Positions 18,733-27,256 are shown, counted from the stretch's first letter. The stretch: 64,000 bases of DNA from Helicobacter sp. 13S00401-1 (GCF_002272925.1 NZ_MLAR01000006.1:36757-100756), one strand, 5' to 3'. Notes: generated from the sequence alone by a model not told the origin. Numbers and translations are program-made.

Positions 18733-19521
18733 ATGGCTAGTGCTAATCAAACAAAAGCTAATGAAGCTAGGCTTAGATACAGAGCTGGAAGTGTAGAGCC
18801 AACTGCTGGAGTTGCTTTAGGGTACACACAGGCTAATCTTGTAGTGCTTCCAAAAGAATGGGCCTATGACTTTTTAGTTTTTGCTCAAAGGAATCCAAAA
18901 CCTTGTCCTATACTAGATGTAAGTGATGTAGGAAGCTTTAAAACTTTCTTAGCTCCTAGTTCGGATTTAAGAACTGACTTGCCACTTTATAGAATCTGGC
19001 GTGATGGAAAACTATCTGAAGAACTTAGAGATGCTAGAAAAGCTTGGGATGAAAGAGATGATTTAGTAAGTTTTCTAATAGGCTGTAGTTTTACTTTTGA
19101 ATCTGCCTTACTTGATGCTGGCATCAGTCTTAGACATATTGATCAAAACTTAAATGTAAGTATGTATCTAACTAATCAAAGCTGCCGTCCTGCTGGGCGT
19201 TTAAGTGGGAATCTAGTTGTTTCAATGAGACCTATAAAAGCTAGTCTTGTGCAAAAAGCTAGAGATATAACCGCCCTTTATCCAAGCGTGCATGGTGCCC
19301 CAGTTCATATAGGAAGTCCAAGCGAGCTAGGTATAGCTAGCCTTTCTAAGCCAGACTTTGGCGATGCTGTAGAGATAAAGAATGATGAAGTGCCTATGTT
19401 TTGGGCTTGTGGAGTAACACCTCAAGCTATAGTCATGGCTTCTAAGATACCTTTTGCAATCACCCACGCCCCAGGTCACATGTTCATAACTGATGTTTTG
19501 GAATCTAATTATAAAGTCTAA
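18733..19521 (+). CDS. DUF1445 putative hydro-lyase / D-glutamate cyclase-like (YcsI family)
   Basis: 262-residue soluble protein of the DUF1445 family. Diagnostic features: [20 protein letters not shown] at the start, [14 protein letters not shown], and the C-terminal [13 protein letters not shown] with [13 protein letters not shown]. The mammalian relative DGLUCY converts D-glutamate to 5-oxo-D-proline, which fits a gene lodged between 5-oxoprolinase subunits. The bacterial reaction here is inferred, not shown. Ribosome site AAAGGA; spacing to the next gene is eight bases, so it is co-transcribed. Confidence 0.88.
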   Translation: MASANQTKANEARLRYRAGSVEPTAGVALGYTQANLVVLPKEWAYDFLVFAQRNPKPCPILDVSDVGSFKTFLAPSSDLRTDLPLYRIWRDGKLSEELRDARKAWDERDDLVSFLIGCSFTFESALLDAGISLRHIDQNLNVSMYLTNQSCRPAGRLSGNLVVSMRPIKASLVQKARDITALYPSVHGAPVHIGSPSELGIASLSKPDFGDAVEIKNDEVPMFWACGVTPQAIVMASKIPFAITHAPGHMFITDVLESNYKV

Positions 19522-19529
19522 GGTATAAA

Positions 19530-21137
19530 ATGCGTTTTTTACCCATAAATCTTAATTCATTTCTAATTGAGCTAAAAGATTTAAATGAAACTCTTAGACT
19601 TTTTGATATGCTTAATGAACTATCTAGCAAAGAGATAACTTTAATAATCCCAGCCATGAAAACGCTTCTAATCTCATTTAATAAAGACCTAACTACCAAA
19701 GAAGAGCTAATTAAAAAGATAGCAAGTTTAGATTTAAGTAAGAGTTTTTTAAAAAAACAAGATAGCAAAAAAGATTTAGTCACCATACCTATAACCTATG
19801 ATGGAGAAGACTTAGAAGAAGTAGCTAGGCTTTGTAAACTAAGTGTTAAAGAGGTTATAAAACGACACAGTAGTAGTGAGTATAGAGTAGCATTTTGTGG
19901 TTTTACTCCAGGTTTTGCCTATCTTAGTGGTGGAGATAAAGTTTTAAAAGTACCTAGGAGAAAAAGCCCGCGCATTTCTATCAAAAGAGGTTCCATAGCC
20001 CTAGCTGATAACTTTTGTGGTATCTATCCAACCAACTCTCCTGGTGGCTGGCAGATAATTGGCAGTACTACACTTAGTATGTGGGATCTAAGTAAAAATC
20101 CAAGTGCTTTGCTTTTACCTGGGTTAAGAGTGCGCTTTGTAGATGCTTCTACTTTAGATTCTGCTTTAGATTCTAAAACTAGGTGTGATGAGACTATCTT
20201 AAGCTATGACATGATGCAGATAGATAAACTTGATAAAGCTATAGAGATAACTAAAATGCTACTTCCTGCAACTATTCAAGATCTCGGACGAAAAGGGCAA
20301 GAAAAGCAAGGAGTTTCTAGTGCTGGCGCACTTGATAGGGCCTCTTTTATAAGCGCTAATAAAATCTTAGGAAATGAAGAAAATGCTCCTTGTATAGAAA
20401 TAGCCTTAGGTGGATTTAGCTTTAAAAGCCTAGCTGATATTAAGATAGCCATAACAGGTGCTACCTTGCCAATAACTATAAAACGAGATGGAGTTGAGAT
20501 AAGGGCTAAAAGTTATAAGGTTTTAAAAATTCATAGTGGAGATGAGGTCATTTTAGGTATGGCAAGCCATGGAGTGCGAGCTTATATTGGCGTTTTTGGA
20601 GGGTTTAAAGTTAAAAAGATTCTAGGAAGTGCTTCAAGTGATACTTTAGCTAACATCAACCCTCTTCTTATTAAAGTTAAAACTAAGCTTTTTATAGATG
20701 ATAATGCTTCCAAACTAACTCACACTCACATCAAAAAGCCTAGTTTGCTCCCAAAGGTAGGAGATATAGTAGTACTTGATATAGTACTAGGTCCTCGCAC
20801 TAACTGGTTTAGCTATCAAACAGTAAGCGACTTTTTAACACAAGAATGGCTAGTAACTCCTAAGTCAAACCGTATAGGCATTAGGCTTTTAGCAGATAAA
20901 TTAATTAAATCTAAGTTTGAAGATGAACTACCAAGTGAAGGCACGCTAAATGGAGCTATACAGATTCCTCATGATGGACAACCTGTGCTTTTTTTAGCTG
21001 ATCATCCCATAACTGGTGGCTACCCTGTGATAGCTAATGTAGCAAACTATCATCTTGACCTAGCAGCACAGATACCAATTGGCGCTAAGATTAGATTTAA
21101 TGTGATTGCTGATTTTGATGAGATTAGAGTAAAGTAA
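19530..21137 (+). CDS. Fused 5-oxoprolinase subunits B and C (KipI-KipA fusion)
   Basis: 535-residue fusion. The N-terminal part (about 1–225) is the PxpB/KipI/Allophanate-hydrolase-1 domain: FCGFTPGFAYLSGGD and TNSPGGWQIIG. The C-terminal part (about 245–530) is the PxpC/KipA biotin-dependent-carboxylase-like domain: LPATIQDLGRKGQEKQGVSSAGALD, then SNRIGIRLL and FLADHPITGGYPVIA. In the second locus of this window the same two subunits are separate genes. It forms the 5-oxoprolinase complex with PxpA encoded upstream. Last gene of its operon, followed by a bidirectional terminator. Confidence 0.9.
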   Translation: MRFLPINLNSFLIELKDLNETLRLFDMLNELSSKEITLIIPAMKTLLISFNKDLTTKEELIKKIASLDLSKSFLKKQDSKKDLVTIPITYDGEDLEEVARLCKLSVKEVIKRHSSSEYRVAFCGFTPGFAYLSGGDKVLKVPRRKSPRISIKRGSIALADNFCGIYPTNSPGGWQIIGSTTLSMWDLSKNPSALLLPGLRVRFVDASTLDSALDSKTRCDETILSYDMMQIDKLDKAIEITKMLLPATIQDLGRKGQEKQGVSSAGALDRASFISANKILGNEENAPCIEIALGGFSFKSLADIKIAITGATLPITIKRDGVEIRAKSYKVLKIHSGDEVILGMASHGVRAYIGVFGGFKVKKILGSASSDTLANINPLLIKVKTKLFIDDNASKLTHTHIKKPSLLPKVGDIVVLDIVLGPRTNWFSYQTVSDFLTQEWLVTPKSNRIGIRLLADKLIKSKFEDELPSEGTLNGAIQIPHDGQPVLFLADHPITGGYPVIANVANYHLDLAAQIPIGAKIRFNVIADFDEIRVK

Positions 21138-21174
21138 GTCTACTAGTCTAAATAAAGTGAGTAAAAAGATAAGA

Positions 21175-21213
21175 TTTACTTTTAATGAAATCTAAGATTT
21201 CATTAAAAGTAAA
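21175..21213. terminator. Bidirectional terminator between pxp and hyd operons
   Basis: A perfect 17-bp inverted repeat (TTTACTTTTAATGAAAT and its complement) with a five-base loop. It has A-rich and T-rich flanks on both sides and lies between convergent operons. Confidence 0.75.
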
Positions 21214-21279
21214 ATAGTACTTTAAAGCACTCTTAGAAATAAGGATACTTTAATAAAAAGATTTAAATAAAACTAATAC

Positions 21280-21987
21280 TTACTTAGCAGGTTGTGCTAC
21301 ATCTTCAGCATTAGGATCTGGGAAATAGTGTCTACCACTTACCATTAAGTCAACTCCGCCATTTGGATACTTAACAGAGTTCCATATAACCATATAAACA
21401 TGTACTGGTATGAAAAGCATAAAGCCCCACATACAAACATGGTGTATCTCTCTAACTACACTTAGTCCACCAACAAGAGGAGTAACCCAACCAAATATAT
21501 CTCCTAAAACTTCACCAAGTCCTAGATGATAAACATTAGAGTAAAGCACAACTCCAGTTATAGAAACTAAAAATGTAAGCACAGCTAAACAGAAATAAAC
21601 CACATACTGAATCGGGTTATATACACCTTTAATCTGTGGATGTTTAGATACAAAAAGGTAGTTCCCTAAAATCCCAAGCCAAACCTTACCACTAAAGATC
21701 TGTTTAAATGACGCGCGCTCACTTTTAGATGAAGGTGCAAATATATAAAGATACAGCCTAAAAAAAGCAGCACAAATCAAGATAAAACCAAAGATGATAT
21801 GCCCACTTCTAATATAAGCTTGCAAAAACATAGTTGGCTTACCATCAGTCAAAGGCTGCAAAAATGGGAAGGCTATATAAAATCCTGAAGCTATAAGTAT
21901 AATAATGCTTATAGCTCTCACCCAGTGCAAAAAGACAGTAGTACTGCCCATCATCACATCTTGTTTATAAAAAGTAGGTTGCTTCAT
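21280..21987 (-). CDS. hydC: Ni,Fe-hydrogenase cytochrome b subunit
   Basis: 235-residue membrane-bound di-haem cytochrome b that anchors the hydrogenase and passes electrons from H2 to menaquinone. Four membrane helices are visible, with haem-ligand histidines in VFLHWVRAIS, YIRSGHIIFGF and REIHHVCMWGFMLFIPVHVYMV. The gene follows hydB by 17 bases on the minus strand. In H. pylori hydD and hydE follow hydC; here the operon stops at a terminator. Confidence 0.93.
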   Translation of the reverse strand: MKQPTFYKQDVMMGSTTVFLHWVRAISIIILIASGFYIAFPFLQPLTDGKPTMFLQAYIRSGHIIFGFILICAAFFRLYLYIFAPSSKSERASFKQIFSGKVWLGILGNYLFVSKHPQIKGVYNPIQYVVYFCLAVLTFLVSITGVVLYSNVYHLGLGEVLGDIFGWVTPLVGGLSVVREIHHVCMWGFMLFIPVHVYMVIWNSVKYPNGGVDLMVSGRHYFPDPNAEDVAQPAK

Positions 21988-22004
21988 ACTTGCCTCCTTA
22001 AGAC

Positions 22005-23741
22005 TTAGATTCTTGCCATGGAAGGATCTACTTTATAGTTACTTATCTCATTACCTTTAGTATCCACTAAGTGAACCGCACAAGCTATGCATGGGTCAAA
22101 TGAGTGAATGGTGCGGATGATTTCTAATGGCTTAGTTACATCAGCTATCTTAGTTCCTATAAGACTTGTCTCATAAGGTCCTTTTTTGCCCGCTTTATCT
22201 CTTGGGCCTGCATTCCAAGTTGAAGGAACTACGCACTGATAGTTTTCTATAACTCCATTTTTAATGCGCGCCCAGTGACTAAGCATACCACGAGGCACAT
22301 CACCTATATATCTTCCTTTATACTCTTTATCTTTATCTATAGAGTATGGGACACAAGTTGACTTATCTGACTTAAGGTTTTCTATCAAGGCATTAAAAGT
22401 AAGTATTCCGTAATCTGCGATAATCTTAGCTTCTATACCTCTTGCAGCAGTTCTTCCTAATGTGCTAAAGACAGCTTTTAGAGGAAGCCCAGTTTTTTTC
22501 AAAAAGTCAGTAGCAGTTTTTTCTACTCTTTCATTTTTGGCAGCCAAACCTACAACTAAAGATGCAAGTGGACCAACTTCCATAGGCATAGAATCATATC
22601 TTGGAGATTTAATCCAGCTGTACTTATCATCAGTTCTTAGCAGCTTAGAAGGCTCATTTTTACCGCTTAGTCCTATACTTTGTCCATCTACAAAACCTGT
22701 GTAGTTTGGATTAGTCTGACCATCATAAGGCTGTAAAGCTATCTCGTTAGTATTTTCATACTTATACCAAGAGTGAGTAACTTCTTCTTTGATTAAGTCT
22801 TCATTGATTGGATGAAGTTTGCTTATATCTCCATTTAACACTATCCCACTTTCTAGTAAAAAGTCATCACGCCCTACTCTTATCTCTTTTGAACTCATAA
22901 AGTTTAGTAAGTTACATCCTGCAGTTGCACTAGGTTCATTTACATAAACTTCTCCAGCCATGATAAGGTCTGGATAATAAGCCCTATTAACAAAGTCAGC
23001 GACTTTATCAAACTTAAACTTATACTCAGCCAAACGACTAGGGTCTAAAACATCCATTACAGAAGTTATACCACCAACTGTTAAGCTTTGAGGGTGAGGT
23101 TGTTTGCCACCAAAGATAGCCATCATTTTTGCTGCTTCTCTTTGAATCTCAAGCAGTTTTAGATAGTGAGAAAGCACTATCAAGTTTTGCTCAGGGCTAA
23201 ATCTATAAGTAGGATGTCCCCAGTAGCCATTATTAAACGGCCCTAAAGCGCCTTTTGATACAAAGTCTTTTACTCTTTTTTGTACTGCAGTTAGTTCATC
23301 TTCACCAGCTGAGATTGGATTATCAGTATAAGCAAAGGCTAGTTTTGCAGCCTTTGCTGGAGAAGCGCTTAAAGCAGATACTACATCACACCAATCTAAA
23401 CCGTGCAAAGTGTAAAAGTGCACTGTGTGATCGTGCAAGAAAAGTGCTTGATCCATCAAAGCCCTCACAAGTTGGGCGTTATAAGGTGGAACTATGCCTA
23501 ATGCATCTTCAACTGCCATGATCCCTGCTCTATAATGGGAGTAAGTACAAACTCCGCATATCCTGCCAGCCAAAAAGCCCGCATCTCTTGGATCTCTTCC
23601 TTTTAAGATAGTCTCTATCCCTCTCCAAAGAGTAGAGCTTGAGTGGGCGTCTGTTATGACATTATTCTCATCTACTGTTACTTCTATCCTTAAGTGCCCT
23701 TCGATTCTAGTTATAGGGTCTACTACTATTTTCTTTGTCAT
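22005..23741 (-). CDS. hydB: Ni,Fe-hydrogenase large subunit
   Basis: Catalytic subunit of the periplasm-facing uptake hydrogenase. 578 residues from the ATG at 23741, which is well spaced after AAGGAAG (a GTG one codon earlier is also open). The NiFe ligands are present: RICGVCTYSH near residues 60–69 (Cys62, Cys65) and DPCIACAVH near the C-terminus (Cys551, Cys554). About 21 residues follow the last histidine, the part normally removed by a maturation protease after nickel insertion. No protease or hyp gene is in the window. Confidence 0.95.
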   Translation of the reverse strand: MTKKIVVDPITRIEGHLRIEVTVDENNVITDAHSSSTLWRGIETILKGRDPRDAGFLAGRICGVCTYSHYRAGIMAVEDALGIVPPYNAQLVRALMDQALFLHDHTVHFYTLHGLDWCDVVSALSASPAKAAKLAFAYTDNPISAGEDELTAVQKRVKDFVSKGALGPFNNGYWGHPTYRFSPEQNLIVLSHYLKLLEIQREAAKMMAIFGGKQPHPQSLTVGGITSVMDVLDPSRLAEYKFKFDKVADFVNRAYYPDLIMAGEVYVNEPSATAGCNLLNFMSSKEIRVGRDDFLLESGIVLNGDISKLHPINEDLIKEEVTHSWYKYENTNEIALQPYDGQTNPNYTGFVDGQSIGLSGKNEPSKLLRTDDKYSWIKSPRYDSMPMEVGPLASLVVGLAAKNERVEKTATDFLKKTGLPLKAVFSTLGRTAARGIEAKIIADYGILTFNALIENLKSDKSTCVPYSIDKDKEYKGRYIGDVPRGMLSHWARIKNGVIENYQCVVPSTWNAGPRDKAGKKGPYETSLIGTKIADVTKPLEIIRTIHSFDPCIACAVHLVDTKGNEISNYKVDPSMARI

Positions 23742-23766
23742 CACTATCTTCCTTGTTTTTTAGAAT

Positions 23767-24996
23767 CTATTTTGGTTTAGTTACACTAGATGCTACAGCA
23801 TGCGCTGCTATGCCTATAACAGTTATGGCCAAAAGTACTATACCGGCAGTATCTGCGGTCTTATCAGCACCAAACCCTGCATAAGCTGTGCTATAAAGCC
23901 TATTACCTAAAGGCTCTTCAAAAGGACTCATAGTATCCCAAAAGTCTGGTTCACTACAGCCTATACAACCATGCCCCGCACCGATTGGCCAGTTAGTGTG
24001 AGTGTTAAACTTAAGTCTTGAACAGTTATTAAATGTATAAGGTCCCTTACAGCCCATTTTGTATAAGCAAAAACCATTTTTTGCATTCTCATCGCCAAAA
24101 TGTTCTACAAACTCACCTGCATCAAAGTGGCCACGTCTTTCACAAAGATCGTGGATTCTATGTTGGTAAGCCCACTTTGGTCTATTAAAAGAATCTAGTG
24201 CTGGAAGAGAGCCCATAAGGATGTAGTTTACTAGGTTACCAACTATGTTTTTCTCACTCGGTGGGCAACCTGGTACATTTATAACTGGCTTATCTATCAT
24301 CTTGCTTAGTGGCTGTGCATTAGTTGGGTTTGGATTTGCCGCTTGGACACCTCCAAAACTTGAGCATGTTCCTATAGCAAGGATGGCTGCTGCACCCTTT
24401 GATGCTTCTCTAGCTTCCTCAGCTCCAGTTCTACCTTGTGCGCCTATAGTTAAAAAATACTCATCTTTTGGTATACCACCTTCTACCATTAACACATAAC
24501 GACCATAGTAGTTTTTCATAGCATCACGAAGGCTTTTTTCTGCTTGGTGCCCAGCAGCAGCCATAACAGTCTCATGATACTCAAGACTAATAAGATCAAA
24601 TATTACAGAATCTATACCCGGATCTTCTGTCCTAAGTAAACTCTCACTGCATCCTGTACACTCAGCCATATGAAGCCAAATCACTGGCACTCTATTAGCC
24701 AACTCTGCTGCTTTCAAAGTAAGTGGCGCAAAGCTTGCAGGAAGGCCTATGGCTGCAGTCATAACAGCAGCCCATTTCATAAAATCACGCCTTGAAAAGC
24801 CACTTCTTTCTAAAGCCTCTGCTATATCTTTAGAATCTTCATCCTTATAGTAGGGCTTAAGTTTTGCTAGATTATTAAGTCTTTTTTGTATCCTTTTAAA
24901 AAGCTTAGCTTCTTCAGCTGAACTCATTTTAGACGGATTGGTGACTTTTTCTTCATTATCCAAACCTGTATCTTGCGGTGAAACTGGAGATATCAT
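23767..24996 (-). CDS. hydA: Ni,Fe-hydrogenase small subunit with Tat signal
   Basis: Electron-transfer subunit with three iron-sulfur clusters. 409 residues from the ATG at 24996, chosen because AAAGGGA precedes it; an open extension upstream to 25047 is unlikely. The twin-arginine motif SRRDFMKW is at about residues 68–75, giving an unusually long n-region. Cluster cysteines are visible in AECTGCSESLL, GTCSSFGG, PGCPPSE, YKMGCKGPYTFNNC and HGCIGCSEPDFWD. A C-terminal membrane helix (TAGIVLLAITVIGIAAHAVA) anchors it. First gene of hydABC. Confidence 0.95.
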   Translation of the reverse strand: MISPVSPQDTGLDNEEKVTNPSKMSSAEEAKLFKRIQKRLNNLAKLKPYYKDEDSKDIAEALERSGFSRRDFMKWAAVMTAAIGLPASFAPLTLKAAELANRVPVIWLHMAECTGCSESLLRTEDPGIDSVIFDLISLEYHETVMAAAGHQAEKSLRDAMKNYYGRYVLMVEGGIPKDEYFLTIGAQGRTGAEEAREASKGAAAILAIGTCSSFGGVQAANPNPTNAQPLSKMIDKPVINVPGCPPSEKNIVGNLVNYILMGSLPALDSFNRPKWAYQHRIHDLCERRGHFDAGEFVEHFGDENAKNGFCLYKMGCKGPYTFNNCSRLKFNTHTNWPIGAGHGCIGCSEPDFWDTMSPFEEPLGNRLYSTAYAGFGADKTADTAGIVLLAITVIGIAAHAVASSVTKPK

Positions 24997-25272
24997 AGGG
25001 TCCCTTTGTAATAGAATCAAGTTAAAACATGCCACTAACTCTAGCAAAAATTACAAGAAATGCATTATGAAAGTGCTACAAGTTTGGTAGATTCTAGGAC
25101 TAAAATGTTTAAAAAGGTAAATCAAAATTAATTTTTATTAAAACATGATAATGAGAATTTGCATTTTGTAAAAGATAAACTAACTATGACAGTCTATATG
25201 CCAAATCTAGCAGCATTTAAACACATGTTACTAACTGCTACATGACACAATGCAAGCCTTAGCTTAAAAAAA
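24997..25272. promoter_or_regulatory. hydA upstream region with a possible Fur/metal box
   Basis: Spacer between divergent hydA and the island. GATAATGAGAATTTGCATT at 25147–25165 resembles the classical Fur box GATAATGATAATCATTATC in its first half. Hydrogenase genes are metal-regulated in H. pylori, so Fur or NikR control is possible; the match is imperfect. No gene seen in this stretch. Confidence 0.35.
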
Positions 25273-25368
25273 TTAGTTTAATTACGCATAAATTTTCCTT
25301 TTTAGGTAATATTTTATTAATAATGATATGCAATAAAGGGCTGAAAGATTTTTTTAGCATTCAAAAAG
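25273..25368 (+). repeat. 96-bp leader repeat, copy 1
   Basis: Matches 26715–26810 at 92 of 96 positions by eye. Each copy ends just before a small membrane-protein gene with its own strong ribosome site. The copy includes an AT-rich promoter-like part (AATTTTCCTTTTTAGG, then TAATAATGATATG) and a short frame beginning MICNKGLKDFF that lacks a ribosome site. Confidence 0.8.
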
Positions 25369-25385
25369 AGCACAAGGAGATAATT

Positions 25386-25796
25386 ATGTGGATTATGTGG
25401 TTTGTAGCGTGTTCATTTATCCTTATAGTTGTGGCTTTTAAGATAGTTGTTAGCTTGTTCAAGTTTGCATTTTGGGTTAGAGAAGACATTAAACTGGCTA
25501 AAAAAGATCACTATGAAAAACATCCTGAAGATAAAGAGTTTCGTGATATGCTGTATAAAGACTTTTTGTTTCAACTATTCTATGTGTTTGGTGCCTTATT
25601 CATTCTTGTATTTTTATGTGCTTTTGTCAAAGGCTATAATCTTTGGTTCTTTGGAGCTATAGACCTTGCTTTTTGGATGGGTTGCTTAGTTAGGATTTGG
25701 AAAATAAACTCTAAGCATGCATTAATTTTGAAAAAAAGAAATGAAAAAAAAGACATTTTAAAACTATTACCAAAAGAGCAACAAATAATGGTATAG
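25386..25796 (+). CDS. Small membrane protein of the island, unknown function
   Basis: 136 residues from the ATG at 25386, chosen because AAGGAG lies nine bases upstream; the longer frame from 25323 runs through the duplicated leader and has no ribosome site. The protein has an N-terminal membrane helix (about 5–28), a charged loop (REDIKLAKKDHYEKHPEDKE), one or two further hydrophobic segments (about 60–100), and a basic tail. I recognise no family. Its last codons abut the antitoxin remnant, suggesting a recombination joint there. The N-terminal MWI and expression context resemble the protein at 26838. Confidence 0.55.
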   Translation: MWIMWFVACSFILIVVAFKIVVSLFKFAFWVREDIKLAKKDHYEKHPEDKEFRDMLYKDFLFQLFYVFGALFILVFLCAFVKGYNLWFFGAIDLAFWMGCLVRIWKINSKHALILKKRNEKKDILKLLPKEQQIMV

Positions 25797-25798
25797 CA

Positions 25799-25933
25799 AA
25801 TAAAGACCTTACTCCAAATAAAAAAACTCTTCAAGCCTTAAAAGAAAGCGAAGAGATTATAAAAGAGATAAAAGCAAATAAGCGTCATGGCTACAAAACT
25901 AGAGAGGAGCTAGAAAGAGCACTAGATGCTTAA
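25799..25933 (+). pseudogene. Antitoxin C-terminal remnant (RelB/DinJ-like)
   Basis: The frame reads LTPNKKTLQALKESEEII then KEIKANKRHGYKTREELERA and ends at TAA 25931–25933. This is the C-terminal toxin-wrapping part of a RelB-type antitoxin. No start codon or DNA-binding N-terminus is present: the preceding sequence is the end of the membrane-protein gene. The stop overlaps the downstream toxin ATG, the usual antitoxin-toxin coupling. Confidence 0.6.
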
Positions 25934-26032
25934 ATCTTATCTTTATGAGATTAGCTATACAAAAAGCTTTAAAAAAGACAGAAAAAACTAAGTAGTGAAG
26001 ACAAGGAAGTAAACTATGCTAGTCTTAAGTAG
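25926..26032 (+). pseudogene. Frameshifted toxin remnant (YafQ/RelE-like mRNA interferase)
   Basis: Starts at ATG 25926 inside the antitoxin stop and reads MLKSYLYEISYTKSFKKDRK, a typical YafQ/RelE N-terminus, then hits TAA at 25989. Shifting frame at the A-run near 25982–25987 continues as KLSSEDKEVNYASLK before TAG at 26030–26032. So the gene carries an indel in a homopolymer and is also truncated; the catalytic C-terminus is missing. Confidence 0.6.
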
Positions 26033-26061
26033 ATATATAAAAATATGAGATAGCAAAACTA

Positions 26062-26286
26062 GTGCGCATCTTGCATCCTAAAAAAGATACATCCTTTCAG
26101 ATGTACGCCAAACCAGTAGATAAATCCAAGCTAAAAGGCAAAGTTTTAAAAAACTATGAAGACTTAAAGGCAAGAATGGGAGAAGTACTAAGCTTTGATA
26201 GCTATGAAGACTTTAAAAAAGACATACTAGACCTACTAGAAACACCAGAAGTAAAAGGCGTTTTTGACAGGCTTAAAGACAAGTAG
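26062..26286 (+). CDS. Short unrecognised open frame, possibly a gene remnant
   Basis: 74 residues if started at GTG 26062; the frame is open back to a stop at 26038, with no ATG and no clear ribosome site. The sequence is charged and helical (YEDLKARMGEVLSFDSYED, then LLETPEVKGVFDRLKDK). It looks protein-like but I recognise no family. The missing start and the decayed toxin just upstream suggest a 3' fragment of a larger gene. Confidence 0.3.
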   Translation: MRILHPKKDTSFQMYAKPVDKSKLKGKVLKNYEDLKARMGEVLSFDSYEDFKKDILDLLETPEVKGVFDRLKDK

Positions 26287-26538
26287 GTGTAATCCTTTTG
26301 CCGACAAAAAAAGTTAATCTTTTTGTGAAAGAGAGCGGGTTTTAAAGGTTTTTGACTTTTAGGGCTTGTTTTCCTATTTTTTAACTTCTTGCCCTTCATC
26401 GCTTTTTAATGAATCTTTTTTAAAACTATGCCTACTATTTCACATCTTTTAAACTGTCTCATATAATACATCTTAAAACCTTGCCTATTATCTTTATAAA
26501 ATTTTTAAATCTATGGAAGCCTTTTATAGGTTTGCTTA
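26287..26538. other. Non-coding island DNA with one repeat unit
   Basis: No gene supported. It contains the first copy (26461–26497) of a 37-base sequence that recurs at 27220–27256 and includes TATAAT. Confidence 0.4.
26461..26497. repeat. 37-bp repeat with TATAAT, copy 1
   Basis: Matches 27220–27256 at 36 of 37 positions; a looser match continues upstream (TTTTAAACT in both). It could be a duplicated promoter or a recombination scar. Confidence 0.6.
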
Positions 26539-26714
26539 TTAAGGTCTCTTACTTCTTTGAGAGGCGATATTCCCAAGGTTTAGGTTAGTCTTTAACCCAG
26601 CTGTGGCTTTTTTTATAGAATCTCCTAAAGTATTAGTTAAATTGGCACCAGTAGCTCTAGTAATTCTATTTATAGCTTTACTTAAGTTATCAAAGTCTGG
26701 CTTTAGCTTTAAGG
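26539..26714 (-). pseudogene. Possible phage tail tape-measure fragment
   Basis: On the minus strand, from the edge of the leader repeat to 26539, the frame reads LTLKLKPDFDNLSKAINRI and continues amphipathic (LTNTLGDSIKKATAGLKTN). This alternating Thr/Asn/Lys-rich helical style is seen at the ends of tape-measure proteins. It has no start of its own: the only Met lies inside the repeat. Assignment is by style and by phage-like neighbours, so it is weak. Confidence 0.3.
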
Positions 26715-26810
26715 TTAGTTCAATTACGCATAAATTTTCCTTTTTAGGTAATATCTTATTAATAATGATATGCAATAAAGGGCTGAAAGATTTTTTTAGT
26801 GTTCAAAAAG
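26715..26810 (+). repeat. 96-bp leader repeat, copy 2
   Basis: Near-identical to 25273–25368. The two differences inside the short frame change Ser synonymously (AGC to AGT) and Ile to Val; that frame here ends after 21 codons (26763–26827). A different small membrane-protein gene follows. Confidence 0.8.
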
Positions 26811-26837
26811 GACTAAAACAAGCATAAAGGAGAGTAA

Positions 26838-27032
26838 ATGTGGATAGTAACTGCGTCTATAGTGTTTTTATTTTTTCTTATGTTGCTACTTGTGGCCTTT
26901 TATGCAGTTAGGTGGTACATAGGGCTTATAATACGTGCGTATAGATTTAGTGCACGCAGTATAGAACTGCTTGAGCAACAAGAAAGGGAGAAGGAAAAAC
27001 AAAAACAGTCTTTGCATCAAAACGCTAACTAA
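26838..27032 (+). CDS. Small single-pass membrane protein of the island
   Basis: 64 residues: a long N-terminal membrane helix (about 3–35, MWIVTASIVFLFFLMLLLVA) and a short charged tail rich in Glu, Gln and Lys. AAAGGAG is well placed before the ATG. It shares the upstream 96-bp leader and the MWI start with the gene at 25386 but is otherwise dissimilar. Unknown function; the size and layout would suit a phage holin-like or toxin-like peptide, but nothing specific supports that. Confidence 0.5.
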   Translation: MWIVTASIVFLFFLMLLLVAFYAVRWYIGLIIRAYRFSARSIELLEQQEREKEKQKQSLHQNAN

Positions 27033-27219
27033 GCTTATGTGCGGTAGTTTTATATTGTGCTTCCCTTATATTAAAAGGGTAGCGTCCTTGTCGCACCCTT
27101 GCTAGTCAAGGCTACTAACCACTTACAAAGCCAACTATATAAATCTAACTATCCACCTTATATATGCCTTTATATGGGTATGTAAAATGCCATTTTTAAC
27201 GATGTATTTTAAACTACCT

Positions 27220-27256
27220 ATATAATGCATCTTAAAACCTTGCCTATTATCTTTAT
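27220..27256. repeat. 37-bp repeat with TATAAT, copy 2
   Basis: Second copy of the sequence at 26461–26497, lying just before the gpD-like remnant. The surrounding 27033–27292 otherwise shows no gene. Confidence 0.6.

Noticed and set aside
26763..26827. 21-codon leader peptide frame MICNKGLKDFF... as a gene
   Set aside because: No ribosome site ahead of it; kept only as a curiosity of the duplicated leader.
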